A program made the position numbers and the translations under genes. From Ramlibacter montanisoli (GTDB lineage Bacteria; Pseudomonadota; Gammaproteobacteria; Burkholderiales; Burkholderiaceae_C): 64,000 nt of DNA. The notes below the pieces were generated by a model that saw nothing but the letters and a program-made list of their open reading frames with translations, searched no databases and had not been told where the DNA came from. Positions 38,517 to 47,374 of the stretch are shown piece after piece. The DNA lies in NCBI RefSeq assembly GCF_013087525.1, contig NZ_JABFCS010000001.1, positions 186,001 through 250,000 of the forward strand, written 5' to 3'. Numbering within the stretch: position 1 is the stretch's first letter; each line of letters begins with the position of its first letter.

Positions 38517-39071
38517 TTGGAACAGCATGACGTCGCCCTCATCGTGGGCAGCAACCGCCGCGAGTCGATCAACGCGCAGCTCGCCCGCGCCCTGGTCGCG
38601 CTCGCACCTGCGCACCTGCGTTTCGTGCCGGTGCAGATCGACGACCTGCCCATGTACAACCCCGACCGCGACCCGGAGGGGGAAGCGGCCGTGCGGCGGC
38701 TGAAGACGGACGTGGGCCGTTGCTCGGGCCTGCTGGTCGTCACGCCGGAACACAACCGCTCCATTCCCGCGGTGCTGAAGAACGCGATCGACTGGGGCTC
38801 CAAGCCGATGCCCGCCAGCGTGTGGCGCGACAAGGCGGTGGCCATTGCGGGCACCAGCCCCGGCGCGATCGGCACGGCGGTGGGGCAGCAGCACCTGCGC
38901 CAGATCCTGGGCGTGTTGGGCGGCCTCGTGCTGGGTGGCGAGGCCTACGTGCAGTGCAAGCCCGGATTCTTCGATGCTTCCGGCGGGATCACGGATGAAT
39001 CGACGGAGGCGTTCCTTCAGGCGTACATGGAGCGCTTCGGCGACCTGGTGCGGAAGATGGCGCGGAACTGA
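38517..39071 (+). CDS. NAD(P)H-dependent FMN reductase
   Basis: 184 residues of the flavodoxin-like NADPH:FMN/quinone reductase family. The FMN phosphate loop is GSNRRESINAQLARAL, and the diagnostic PEHNRSIPAVLKNAIDW (family PEYNxSIPxxLKNAIDW) is complete. The start is TTG at 38517 with AAGGAG (38502-38507) upstream. Last gene of the rightward operon, 20 bp after the MlaA-like gene. It probably reduces FMN or quinones/azo compounds; a role in detoxifying redox-active compounds handled by the same operon is inference. Confidence 0.87.
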   Translation: MEQHDVALIVGSNRRESINAQLARALVALAPAHLRFVPVQIDDLPMYNPDRDPEGEAAVRRLKTDVGRCSGLLVVTPEHNRSIPAVLKNAIDWGSKPMPASVWRDKAVAIAGTSPGAIGTAVGQQHLRQILGVLGGLVLGGEAYVQCKPGFFDASGGITDESTEAFLQAYMERFGDLVRKMARN

Positions 39072-40089
39072 GTGCGTGCAGCCGCTGCTCCCCCATTTCC
39101 CTGGCGAGGCTGAGGACCACCGGGCCGACCACGAGGCCGGCCAGGCCCAGCATGCCGAAGCCGCCGAGGCAGGCCATCAGCACCCACACGAAGGGCAGGT
39201 GGACGCCCTCGCGCGCGACGAAGGGGCGCAGCAGCTTGTCCCCGCACAGGAGGACGGCGCATCCCAGGAGCAGCGAGGCGAGCGCGGGCGACGCCGCGCC
39301 TTGCAGCGCCAGCTGCAGCACCAGCGCACTGACCGCCAGGTAGCCCAGGAAGGGGACGGTGGCCAGGGCGCCCGTGATCGCGCCCCACACCAGCGCGCGC
39401 GGCGCGCCCGCGGCGGTGTACGCGCCCGCGGTCATGACGGCATCGAACAGGCCCACTGCCAGCATGCTGTGAACCGAGGAGCGCACCGCCCGGCTCGCCA
39501 CTTCCATGTAGCGATCGGCCCCGCCGCCCACCAGGCGCCGCAGGGCGCCCGCGAGCGCGCCCGCGAGCGCCGCACCCTGGCGGTAGAGGAAGCAGAGCAG
39601 CAGGATGGTGAAGACGATGGTGAGCAGGTGCCGCATCGTGAACTCCCCGAGCGACTGGGCCCAGCCCAGGACCGCCTGCGGCGTTGCGTGCTGCGTCAGC
39701 AGTCCCAGCGCTCCCGGCTGCCAGCGCGCGGCCAGCCACGGCCCCACCACAGGAGCCTCGGCCAGCCACGCAGGCACGCCGATGCCCGCGCGATCCGCCG
39801 CGGCCAGTCCCACAAGCAGGGCATGCGCTTCGGTGAGCAGCGCCCAGCACGCGAAGACGAGGGGCGCGAGCACGAAGACCGTGAGCGCGCTCGTGAACAG
39901 CACCGGCGCGGCGGCCCGGACGGTGCCGCGTGGCAGGCGCGCCGCGAAGCGCGCATAGAGCGGCCAGCTCGCGGTGGCGATCACGCACGCGGCCAGGATC
40001 GCTTCCAGGAACATGTGCAGGACCCACAGCGAGAGGACCGCGAGCAGGGCGCCGAGGATGCGCGCCGGCGTGAGTCGGAGGTCGGTCAT
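38989..40089 (-). CDS. AI-2E-family transporter (PerM/TqsA-like permease)
   Basis: 366 residues with about eight membrane helices in the AI-2E pattern: an N-terminal helix pair (GALLAVLSLWVLHMFLEAIL), a soluble middle part, TIVFTILLLCFLYRQGAA, then GALATVPFLGYLAVSALVLQL and the conserved LLRPFVAREGVHLPFVWVLM followed by GLAGLVVGPVV. Family members export autoinducer-2 or sodium ions; the substrate is not predictable. Its 3' end overlaps the convergent FMN reductase by 83 bp. It carries promoter site 3 upstream, so it appears co-regulated with the operon it faces. Confidence 0.85.
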   Translation of the reverse strand: MTDLRLTPARILGALLAVLSLWVLHMFLEAILAACVIATASWPLYARFAARLPRGTVRAAAPVLFTSALTVFVLAPLVFACWALLTEAHALLVGLAAADRAGIGVPAWLAEAPVVGPWLAARWQPGALGLLTQHATPQAVLGWAQSLGEFTMRHLLTIVFTILLLCFLYRQGAALAGALAGALRRLVGGGADRYMEVASRAVRSSVHSMLAVGLFDAVMTAGAYTAAGAPRALVWGAITGALATVPFLGYLAVSALVLQLALQGAASPALASLLLGCAVLLCGDKLLRPFVAREGVHLPFVWVLMACLGGFGMLGLAGLVVGPVVLSLAREMGEQRLHALSSAPSSAPGRRSAPCTPEGTPPSIHP

Positions 40090-40124
40090 GGTTGCGGCAT
40101 CGCCTGGTGTTCCGGAAGCCAGGA

Positions 40125-40175
40125 AGCGTAAGCCGCGACGGTGGCCGCGTCGTCCGGAAACCGTCCCTGTTCGGT
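40125..40175 (-). promoter_or_regulatory. Activator-type promoter, site 3, upstream of the AI-2E permease
   Basis: Read on the minus strand: the 11-mer ACCGAACAGGG (40175 to 40165), ACG, five bases, C, GGACGAC (40155 to 40149), exactly 18 bp, then TACGCT (40130 to 40125). The preceding 11 bases (CCGCGATCCGG) only partly match the repeat. Spacing between every element equals that of sites 1 and 2, and the permease ATG is at 40089, giving a leader of about 30 nt. Confidence 0.65.
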
Positions 40176-40236
40176 CCGGATCGCGGCCGGACCGAAGCGG
40201 TCAACCCCAGGGCGCTGATCGAGCGTATCCGGGGCG

Positions 40237-40575
40237 CTACCTGAACTCCTCGCACTTGCGCGCCATCTCCGGCGTGCGTTGCAGCCGCGCGTTCGCGCAC
40301 ACCGACTTCGCCGCTGCCTGGCAGGCGCGGGCGGCCACGTCCTGTTCTTCCTTGTTCTGTCGCTTCAGTCCCGGGATGACGAAGGGGCGGAAGGTCCTGC
40401 CGCATTCGCCGCCGAGGCCGGCATCGCGGTTGTGCCGCGCGATGTCGGTCACGGCGTCCCAGGCGCGATAGGCCACGTCGAACGGGGGTGCGGGCGATGC
40501 CGGCTGCGCGGTTGCTCCCTGCACGAGGACGGCAGCGAAGCAAGTCAGCGCCACGAAGAACAGGGCGGATCTCAT
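40237..40575 (-). CDS. Exported protein of unknown function
   Basis: 112 residues with a signal peptide (MRSALFFVALTCFAAVLVQG, cleavage near ATA-QP). The mature chain (YRAWDAVTDIARHNRDAGL, FRPFVIPGLKRQNKEEQDVAARACQAAAKSVC) is helical and contains three Cys, which might form a disulfide in the periplasm. I do not recognise a family. It ends 62 bp before promoter site 3 and starts 9 bp after the stop of the SDR gene upstream on the same strand, so it may be the last gene of the GNAT-SDR unit. Confidence 0.6.
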   Translation of the reverse strand: MRSALFFVALTCFAAVLVQGATAQPASPAPPFDVAYRAWDAVTDIARHNRDAGLGGECGRTFRPFVIPGLKRQNKEEQDVAARACQAAAKSVCANARLQRTPEMARKCEEFR

Positions 40576-40584
40576 GACGCCTGC

Positions 40585-41361
40585 CTACTGCGCGAGATAC
40601 CCACCATCCACCGCAAGCACGTGCCCGGTGACCATTGCGGCGGCGGGACTGGCCAGGAACAGGATCGCGTTGGCCACTTCCTGCGGCTGCGCCAGGCGGC
40701 CCAGCGGCGTGACGCTGCGGATGCGGTCCATCAGCTCGGGGTTGGCTTTCAGGCTGCCGATGAAGTCCGTGTCCACCCAGGTCGGCGCCACCGCATTGAC
40801 GCGGATGCCGCCGCCGGCCCATTCGACGGCCAGCGCCCGCGTCATGTTCACCACCGCGCCCTTGGTCGCCTGGTAGGAGATGTTGGGGTAGAGCCCGCCG
40901 CCCGACACGCCCATGATGGAGGCGGTGTTGACGATCGCGCCGCCGCCGCTGCGCAGCATGTGGCCCGCCGCCGCGCGGGCGCACAGGAACACGCCGGTCA
41001 TGTTGACGTCGACCACGCGCTGCCAGTCGGCAAGCGACAGTTCGGTGCTGGGGCGGCGCAGCGCCATTCCGGCGTTGTTCACGAGGATGTCGATGCGGCC
41101 GCGCGCGGCCGCGATCTCGCCGAACACGCGGTTCACGTCACCTTCCACGGAGACATCCAGCTGCATCGAGGAGGCCAGCGGTCCCAGCGTGGCAGCGGCC
41201 TGGGCGGCGGCCGCTTCGTCTACGTCCAGCAGCACCGTTCGCGCGCCGGCGGCAGTGAACAGCTGTGCCGTCGCGTAGCCGATGCCGCGCGCGCCGCCGG
41301 TGACGACGGCCACGCGGCCGTCGAGGCGGAAGGCGTCGAGCAGGGAGGCTTGTTCTTTCAT
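40585..41361 (-). CDS. Short-chain dehydrogenase/reductase
   Basis: 258 residues, classical SDR. The cofactor loop is TGGARGIG, followed by an Asp (LLDVDEAAAA) that favours NAD over NADP. NNAG, the catalytic Ser (NTASIMGVSGG) and YQATK with Tyr and Lys are present, as is the C-terminal ASPAAAMVTGHVLAVDGGY. Substrate unknown; the TPLGRLAQPQEVANAI ending is general for polyol or hydroxyacyl dehydrogenases. 13 bp separate it from the upstream GNAT gene. Confidence 0.9.
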   Translation of the reverse strand: MKEQASLLDAFRLDGRVAVVTGGARGIGYATAQLFTAAGARTVLLDVDEAAAAQAAATLGPLASSMQLDVSVEGDVNRVFGEIAAARGRIDILVNNAGMALRRPSTELSLADWQRVVDVNMTGVFLCARAAAGHMLRSGGGAIVNTASIMGVSGGGLYPNISYQATKGAVVNMTRALAVEWAGGGIRVNAVAPTWVDTDFIGSLKANPELMDRIRSVTPLGRLAQPQEVANAILFLASPAAAMVTGHVLAVDGGYLAQ

Positions 41362-41374
41362 GGCGATGCTTCCT

Positions 41375-42220
41375 TCAGGCCAGGGGACGCCGCAGCCAGA
41401 GCTGGTGCAGCGCCAGGCGCTCGAAGCCCAGGCTTTCCAGGGCGGCGCCGCCCACCACCTGCCTCTGCAACTGCGGCACGTGGATGGCCTGGCGAGGGTA
41501 ACGCGAGAAGAGGGCCGCGACCAGCGCGCGTGCGTCCTCTTGCGCCGGGTCGCGGTCGACCAGGCTGTGCACCTGGAGGCGCGTGTCCGCGCTTTCGGAG
41601 AAGACGATCTGTGCGTCGCCGCGGCGCCAGGCCTGCAGCGTGACCGGCAGGGCGCGCAGCGAACGCGGCGTGACCTGCAAGGGCAGGGCGATGCCCGCGG
41701 CGGGGCACGCGCCCAGCCAGGCGAAGGCATCCGGCAGTTCGATCGGCGCAGGGATGTCCGTGGATCCGTTTGCCGAGCCGCCCGCGTGCCGCCAGCCGTG
41801 GAGCGCATCGACTTCGCGGAAGCCGCGGCCCTCGTACAAGCGCAGGGCCCGCGTGTTCTGTGCGAAGCACTCCAGTTCCACGCTGCCCACGCCCGCCGCC
41901 TGTGCCCGCGCAACGAAGTCGTCGAGCAAGGCCGGCGCGGTCCCACTGCCGCGCGCCGCCGGCAGCGCGCCCATGGTGCCCAGCCGCCAGCTGTCGGTTT
42001 CCGGCCGCGGCGCCGCGAGGCAGAAGGCGATCGGTTCGCCACGCTGCACCGCGACCCGGCTCTCGGCGAGCTCCACGCCCTGCCGCGCGAGGAACTGCGG
42101 CCACTGGGCCGGCGCGAGTTCGAAGGGGCCGATCAGGTAGTCGGCGAAGGCGGCGGTGAAGGCCGCGTGCAGGCGTGCCGGATCCAGGGCCCCGGCCGCG
42201 ACGATCTCGAAACTGGACAT
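41375..42220 (-). CDS. GNAT-family N-acetyltransferase
   Basis: 281 residues. The first half is a complete GNAT domain (FAFCLAAPRPETDSWRLGTMGALPAARGSG with the CoA-loop pattern Q/RxxGxA seen as ARGSGTAPALLDDFVARAQ, then LECFAQNTRALRLYEGRGFREV). The second half (YPRQAIHVPQLQR to FERLALHQLWLRRPL) looks like a degenerate second GNAT domain, giving the double-GNAT layout seen in several uncharacterised acetyltransferases. Acceptor unknown. It is transcribed with the SDR, divergent from nothing and downstream of badR on the same strand. Confidence 0.8.
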   Translation of the reverse strand: MSSFEIVAAGALDPARLHAAFTAAFADYLIGPFELAPAQWPQFLARQGVELAESRVAVQRGEPIAFCLAAPRPETDSWRLGTMGALPAARGSGTAPALLDDFVARAQAAGVGSVELECFAQNTRALRLYEGRGFREVDALHGWRHAGGSANGSTDIPAPIELPDAFAWLGACPAAGIALPLQVTPRSLRALPVTLQAWRRGDAQIVFSESADTRLQVHSLVDRDPAQEDARALVAALFSRYPRQAIHVPQLQRQVVGGAALESLGFERLALHQLWLRRPLA

Positions 42221-42261
42221 GCGGTGAGTATCCCGCAGGGGCGGCCAGCGGGCCGCGAGCG

Positions 42262-42783
42262 CTACGCCGCCCCGTCCTCCTCCTCGCCCGCCCCCATCCA
42301 GGCCTCGTCCAGCCGCTGCATGTTCTCCAGCATCTTGAGCATGTAGTGCAGCATGTGGGTGAGGTCGTTGACCGAGAAGTCGCCCAGGATCTCTTCGTAG
42401 TAGGCGCGGATCTTCGGCAGCGCCAGCGCATGCCACACATGCCGGCCCGACTTGGTCATGGTCACCACGCGCGAGCGGCGGTCCTGCCCGTCGGGCGCGA
42501 TCGCCACGTGCCCGTCGCGTTCCATGCGGCCGATCAGGCCCGACAGGTTCTGCCGGCTCACCATCAGGTACTTGGCGAGGTCGCCGATGCTCATGCCGGC
42601 CTCCGCCTTCTCCCGCGACAAGGCTCCCAGCACCGCCCACTGCTGCGTCGTCAGGCCCTCGGCTTCGACGGCCCGAGAGCCCGTTTTATGCAACATATTG
42701 GCGCATTGGTACAGCCGGAAGAACAGGCGGTTGGCCAGTTCCGTCCGCGCCTCGGCCGTAGATTCATTGGGGTAAACCATCAT
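42262..42783 (-). CDS. badR: MarR-family regulator of cyclohexanecarboxylate genes (BadR-like)
   Basis: 173 residues. The MarR winged helix is clear (LTTQQWAVLGALSREKAEAG, GDLAKYLMVSRQNLSGLIGRMERDGHV, DRRSRVVTMTKSG) with the usual long N- and C-terminal dimer helices. It is divergent from badH and lies in the position of BadR in Rhodopseudomonas palustris, a MarR protein that represses the cyclohexanecarboxylate genes until 2-ketocyclohexane-1-carboxyl-CoA is present. The ATG at 42783 is used; the next codon is also ATG. Assignment rests on context and domain, not on ligand residues. Confidence 0.82.
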   Translation of the reverse strand: MMVYPNESTAEARTELANRLFFRLYQCANMLHKTGSRAVEAEGLTTQQWAVLGALSREKAEAGMSIGDLAKYLMVSRQNLSGLIGRMERDGHVAIAPDGQDRRSRVVTMTKSGRHVWHALALPKIRAYYEEILGDFSVNDLTHMLHYMLKMLENMQRLDEAWMGAGEEEDGAA

Positions 42784-42822
42784 GTTTCCAAGGATATCGC
42801 ACTTGCGCCCGCCGCGGCAAAC

Positions 42823-42840
42823 GCTTAAACTTGCGTAAAC
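42823..42840. promoter_or_regulatory. Candidate BadR operator in the badR-badH gap
   Basis: The AT-rich core of the 127-bp badR-badH gap contains GCTTAAAC (42823-42830) and GCGTAAAC (42833-42840), an imperfect direct repeat with 10-bp period. ACGC and GCGT also flank the centre as a short inverted repeat. It is followed by CATATTGACC. The position between the divergent genes fits a MarR operator plus promoter, but the symmetry is weak. Confidence 0.35.
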
Positions 42841-42910
42841 ATATTGACCTATTCCAGATCCGAGGCCCGGCTGGAGGCGGTCCGCAACGCAACCCATCGA
42901 AAGGATCATG

Positions 42911-43678
42911 ATGCAACGCTTCCAGGACCAGACCGTGGTCGTCACCGGCGGTGGCGGCGGAATCGGCGGCGCCACCTGCCGGCGCTTCGCCGGCGAGGGC
43001 GCCCGCGTGGCGGTCTTCGACCTCAACCTCGACGCCGCGGAGACGGTCGCCGCCGCGATCCGTGACGCGGGCGGCCGCGCGCAGGCCTTCCGCTGCGACA
43101 TCACCGACCGTGCCAGCGTCGACGCGGCGGTGGCCGAAACCGAGAAGGCGCTGGGCCCGATCGACGTGCTCGTCAACAACGCGGGCTGGGACGTCTTCAA
43201 GCCCTTCACCAAGACCGAGCCCGCGCAGTGGGACAAGCTGATCGCGATCAACCTGACCGGCGCGCTGCACATGCACCACGCGGTGCTGCCCGGCATGGCC
43301 GCCCGCAAGAAGGGGCGCATCGTCAACATCGCCTCCGATGCGGCGCGCGTCGGCTCCTCGGGCGAGGCGGTCTACGCGGCCTGCAAGGGCGGCCTGGTGT
43401 CCTTCTCCAAGACCATCGCCCGCGAGCACGCGCGCCAGGGCATCACCGTCAACGTGGTCTGCCCGGGCCCGACCGACACCGCCCTGTTCGCCGACTACAA
43501 GGAAGGCGCGGGCAATCCCGAGAAGCTGGTGGAGGCCTTCACGCGCTCCATCCCGCTCGGCCGCATCGGCCAGCCCGGCGACCTGCCGGGCGCCGTGCTC
43601 TTCTTCGCCAGCGAGGACGCCGCCTTCGTCACCGGCCAGGTGCTCAGCGTCTCCGGCGGCCTGACCATGAACGGCTGA
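42911..43678 (+). CDS. badH: 2-hydroxycyclohexanecarboxyl-CoA dehydrogenase
   Basis: 255 residues, classical SDR closely following BadH of Rhodopseudomonas palustris: TGGGGGIGGATCRRFA at the NAD site, VFDLNLDAAE, LVNNAGWDVFKPFTKTEP, catalytic Ser in NIASDAARVGSSGE and the YAACKGG Tyr-Lys pair. It oxidises 2-hydroxycyclohexane-1-carboxyl-CoA to the 2-keto compound with NAD, the step before ring cleavage. The second of two adjacent ATGs (42911) is used because AAGGA lies 5 bp upstream of it. badI follows by 37 bp. Confidence 0.93.
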   Translation: MQRFQDQTVVVTGGGGGIGGATCRRFAGEGARVAVFDLNLDAAETVAAAIRDAGGRAQAFRCDITDRASVDAAVAETEKALGPIDVLVNNAGWDVFKPFTKTEPAQWDKLIAINLTGALHMHHAVLPGMAARKKGRIVNIASDAARVGSSGEAVYAACKGGLVSFSKTIAREHARQGITVNVVCPGPTDTALFADYKEGAGNPEKLVEAFTRSIPLGRIGQPGDLPGAVLFFASEDAAFVTGQVLSVSGGLTMNG

Positions 43679-43715
43679 AGCCGTTTCCCACCTCCCCACT
43701 TCCTGGAGACGACCC

Positions 43716-44498
43716 ATGAACTTCGAAGACATCCTGTACGAGGTCCGCAACGGCGTGGCCTGGATCACCATCAACCGCCCGGAGAAGATGAACGCCTTCC
43801 GCGGCACCACCTGCGACGAGCTGATCAAGGCGCTGAACAAGGCCGGCTACGACCGCGACGTGGGCTGCATCGTGCTGGCCGGCGCCGGCGAGAAGGCCTT
43901 CTGCACGGGCGGCGACCAGTCCGCGCACGACGGCAACTACGACGGCCGCGGCACCATCGGCCTGCCGATGGAGGAACTGCACACCGCCATCCGCGACGTG
44001 CCCAAGCCGGTGATCGCGCGCGTGCAGGGCTTCGCCATCGGCGGCGGCAACGTGCTGTGCACCATCTGCGACCTGACCATCTGCTCCGACAAGGCCGTGT
44101 TCGGCCAGGTCGGCCCGAAGATGGGTTCGGTGGATCCCGGCTACGGCACCGCCTTCCTGGCCCGCGTGGTGGGCGAGAAGAAGGCGCGCGAGATCTGGTA
44201 CCTGAACAAGCGCTACTCCGGGCAGGAAGCGGTGGCGATGGGGCTGGCCAATGTCTGCGTGCCGCACGAGCAGCTCGACGCCGAAGTGCAGCAGTGGGCC
44301 GAGACGATCTGCGAACGCAGCCCCACGGCCATCGCCATCGCCAAGCGCAGCTTCAACATGGACACGGCGCACCAGAGCGGCATCGCCGGCATGGGCATGT
44401 ACGCGCTCAAGCTGTTCTACGACACCGAGGAATCCCGCGAAGGCGTCGCCGCCTTGAAGGACAAGCGCAAGCCCGATTTCCGCAAGTACGCGAAGTGA
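43716..44498 (+). CDS. badI: 2-ketocyclohexanecarboxyl-CoA hydrolase (ring cleavage)
   Basis: 260 residues of the crotonase superfamily and a near-full-length match to BadI: NGVAWITINRPEKMNAFRGT, AFCTGGDQSAHDGNYDGRG, VQGFAIGGGNVLCTICDLTI, GQVGPKMGSVDPGYGTAFLA, ending KRKPDFRKYAK. BadI hydrolyses the alicyclic ring of 2-ketocyclohexane-1-carboxyl-CoA to pimeloyl-CoA. The GGDQS segment distinguishes it from DHNA-CoA synthase (MenB), its closest relative. The gene is intact, with a GGAG box before the ATG and 16 bp to aliB. Confidence 0.94.
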   Translation: MNFEDILYEVRNGVAWITINRPEKMNAFRGTTCDELIKALNKAGYDRDVGCIVLAGAGEKAFCTGGDQSAHDGNYDGRGTIGLPMEELHTAIRDVPKPVIARVQGFAIGGGNVLCTICDLTICSDKAVFGQVGPKMGSVDPGYGTAFLARVVGEKKAREIWYLNKRYSGQEAVAMGLANVCVPHEQLDAEVQQWAETICERSPTAIAIAKRSFNMDTAHQSGIAGMGMYALKLFYDTEESREGVAALKDKRKPDFRKYAK

Positions 44499-44514
44499 GC
44501 CGGAGAGCGCAACG

Positions 44515-45670
44515 ATGAACCCGAACCCCTACATCGACGAGGACCTGCAGGCGCTGGCGGAGACCGCTCGCCGCTTCGCTGACGAGCGCGTCAAGCCCGG
44601 TTTCCAGGAACGCGACAGGACGCGCGTGCTGGATCGCGCGCTGCTGCGCGAGATGGGGAAGCTCGGGTTCATCTGCCCCGAACTTCCCGAGCAGTTCGGA
44701 GGCATGGGCCTGGGCTGCCTGGCCGCGGGTGTGATCCACGAGGAAATCGCCCGTGCCGACCTGAGCTTCTCGTACCTCAATCTGCTGGCTTCCCTGAACA
44801 GCCAGATCCTGTCGAAGTACGGACAGCCGGAGGTCGTCGGCCCCTGGCTGAAGAAGATCGTCCAGGGCGAGGCGATATGCGCCATCGCGCTCACCGAACC
44901 GCGTGGCGGCTCGGACGCCGCCAACCTGCGCCTGCGCATCGAGCGTGACGGGGAGTTCCGTCATCAACGGAGAGAAGACCTCCATCTCCGCCGCCGATCA
45001 GGCCGACATCACCGTGGTGTTCGGCCGTACCGGAACGCCCGAGTCCGCGGCGCACGGCGTGACCGCCCTGCTGGTGCCCATGGACGCTCCGGGCCTCACC
45101 ACCAATCGCTTCGATTGCCACGGCCAGCGCGCCATCGGCCGCGGGTCGATCTTCTTCGAGAACGTGCGCGTGCCGGTGAACCACCGCCTCGGCGAAGAGA
45201 ACAAGGGCTTCGTTCAGGTGATGCACGGCTTCGACTTCTCGCGCTCGCTGATCGGCCTTCAATGCCTGGCGGTGGCGCGCGTGGCGCTGGAAGAGACCTG
45301 GGAGTACATCACTCAGCGCCAGGCCTTCGGCCAGCCGCTGTCGGCCTTCCAGGGCGTGACGCACCCGCTCGCGCAGTTTGACACCGAGGTGGAAGGCGCG
45401 CGCCTGGTCTGCCTGCAAGGGCTGTGGCTCAAGGACAAGGGTCTGCCGCACTCCGCCGAGGCCGGCATGGCCAAGTGGTGGGGCCCCAAGCTGGCCTACG
45501 ACGTGATCCACCAGTGCCTGCTTTGCTTCGGCCACGGCGGCTACGACCGCGGGCCCATGGAACAGCGCCTGCGCGACGTGCTGGGCTTCCAGATCGGCGA
45601 CGGTACCGCCCAGATCATGAAAACCATCATCGCCCGCACCCGTGCCGGACGCAAGTTCGTACCGGCCTGA
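44515..45670 (+). CDS. aliB: Cyclohexanecarboxyl-CoA dehydrogenase (acyl-CoA dehydrogenase family), one frame break
   Basis: An FAD-dependent acyl-CoA dehydrogenase: DLQALAETARRFADERVKPG, IALTEPRGGSDAANL at the FAD/acyl site, then after a break near 44951 SVINGEKTSISAADQADIT, QRQAFGQPLSAFQGVTHPLA and QIGDGTAQIMKTIIARTRAG. About 385 residues. By family and position between badI and aliA it should desaturate cyclohexanecarboxyl-CoA to cyclohex-1-ene-1-carboxyl-CoA, as AliB does. The C-terminal GDGTAQIM takes the place of the usual YEGT. Both parts are well conserved, so the break looks artefactual. Confidence 0.86.
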
Positions 45671-45697
45671 CCACAACAAGACACCTGGAGACAAACC

Positions 45698-47340
45698 ATG
45701 GAGTTCGACGCCGTCCTTTTACCCCCCGCCGTGCGGAAAGCATCGCCCGCGGCTGGTGGCATGACCGCACGATCAACGACGACCTGGACGCCTGTGTCAC
45801 CGCCTGTCCGGACAAGCTCGCGCTGACAGCTGTGCGCGTCGATTCGGGCGAGGTGCGCCGGTTCAGCTACAGCGAACTTGCGGCGCTGGCCGACCGCGTG
45901 GCGGTGGGTCTGGCGCGCCTGGGTGTGGGCCGCAACGACGTCGTGGCCATGCAGTTGCCGAACTGGTGGCACTTCAGCGTGCTGTACCTGGCCTGTTCGC
46001 GCATCGGTGCGGTGCTCAATCCATTGATGCACATCTTCCGCGAGCGCGAGCTGTCCTTCATGCTCAGGCATGGCGAGGCCAAGGTGCTCGTGGTGCCGAA
46101 ACTGTTCCGGGGCTTCGATCACGAAGCCATGGCCCGCGGCCTCAAGCACAGTCTCCCGCATCTGCAACGCATCGTCGTGGTCGGCGGCGACGGCGCCGAT
46201 GACTTCGACGCCCTGCTGACGGAGCCAGCGTGGGAGAGCGAGCCGGATGCGCGCGAGATCCTGGCGCGCCACCGCCCCGGCCCGGACGACATCACACAGC
46301 TGATCTACACCTCCGGCACGACCGGCGAGCCCAAGGGCGTGATGCACTCTGCGAACACGCTGAGGGCCAACATCGTGCCGTACGCCGAGCGCCTGGGCTT
46401 GCGGCACGACGACATCGTTCTCATGGCTTCGCCGATGGCACACCAGACCGGCTTCATGTACGGCCTCATCATGCCTATCATGCTGCGCGCGAGCGTGGTG
46501 CTGCAGGACCAGTGGGAGCCGAAGAAAGCGATCGAGCTCATCCGGGCTGAGCGAGTGAGCTTCTCCATGGCCTCGACGCCGTTCCTGACCGACTTGACCA
46601 AGGGCGTGCAGGAGGCCGCAACGGCGGTCCCCACCCTGAGGACTTTCCTGTGTGCCGGCGCACCGATCCCGGGGCCGCTGGTCGAGCAGGCGCGCAAGGT
46701 GCTCGGCAGCAAGATCGTATCGGCCTGGGGCATGACGGAAAACGGGGCCGTCACGCTCACCAAGCTCGACGACGACGACCAGCTCGCCTGCAGCACGGAC
46801 GGTTGCCCGCTGCCCGGCGTCGAGGTCAAGGTCGTCGACTTCGACGGCCTGCAGGTACGCACGGACGAAGTCGGCAAGCTGCTGGTGCGGTCCTGCTCCA
46901 ACTTCGGCGGCTACCTGCGCCGCCCGCAGTTGAACGGCACCGATCACGAGGGCTGGTTCGACACCGGCGACCTGGCCACGCTCGACGCGAAGGGCTACAT
47001 CCGCATCAGCGGCCGCAGCAAGGACGTGATCATCCGCGGCGGCGAGAACATTCCGGTCTTCGAGATCGAGGTGCTGCTCTACAAGCACCCGGCCGTCGCG
47101 CAGGCCGCGATCGTCGCCTACGCCGACGAGCGCCTGGGCGAACGCGCCTGCGCCGTGGTGGTGCCCAAGGCCGGCCAGACGCTGGACCTGGCCGGCATGG
47201 TCATGTTCCTGAAGTCGCAGAAGGTCGCGTTGCAGTACATCCCCGAGCGCCTGATCGTACGGGACGCGATGCCGGCCACCCCGTCCGGAAAGATCCAGAA
47301 ATTCAAGTTGCGCGAGATGCTGCGCGACGGCAGCTTGTGA
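45698..47340 (+). CDS. aliA: Cyclohexanecarboxylate-CoA ligase (AMP-dependent), one frame break
   Basis: About 547 residues of the ANL family: [20 protein letters not shown] at the ATP loop, AWGMTENG (A5), [22 protein letters not shown] (A7-A8) and the catalytic Lys in [15 protein letters not shown]. The first nine codons (MEFDAVLLP) are separated from the rest by a short frame break inside a run of six C at 45722-45727. The N-terminal [20 protein letters not shown] is typical of cyclohexanecarboxylate/medium-chain ligases. It would activate cyclohexanecarboxylate, the first step of the pathway. Placed directly after aliB. Confidence 0.84.
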
Positions 47341-47374
47341 TCCCCCACACAGCAGGACCAACGGAGACAACCCC

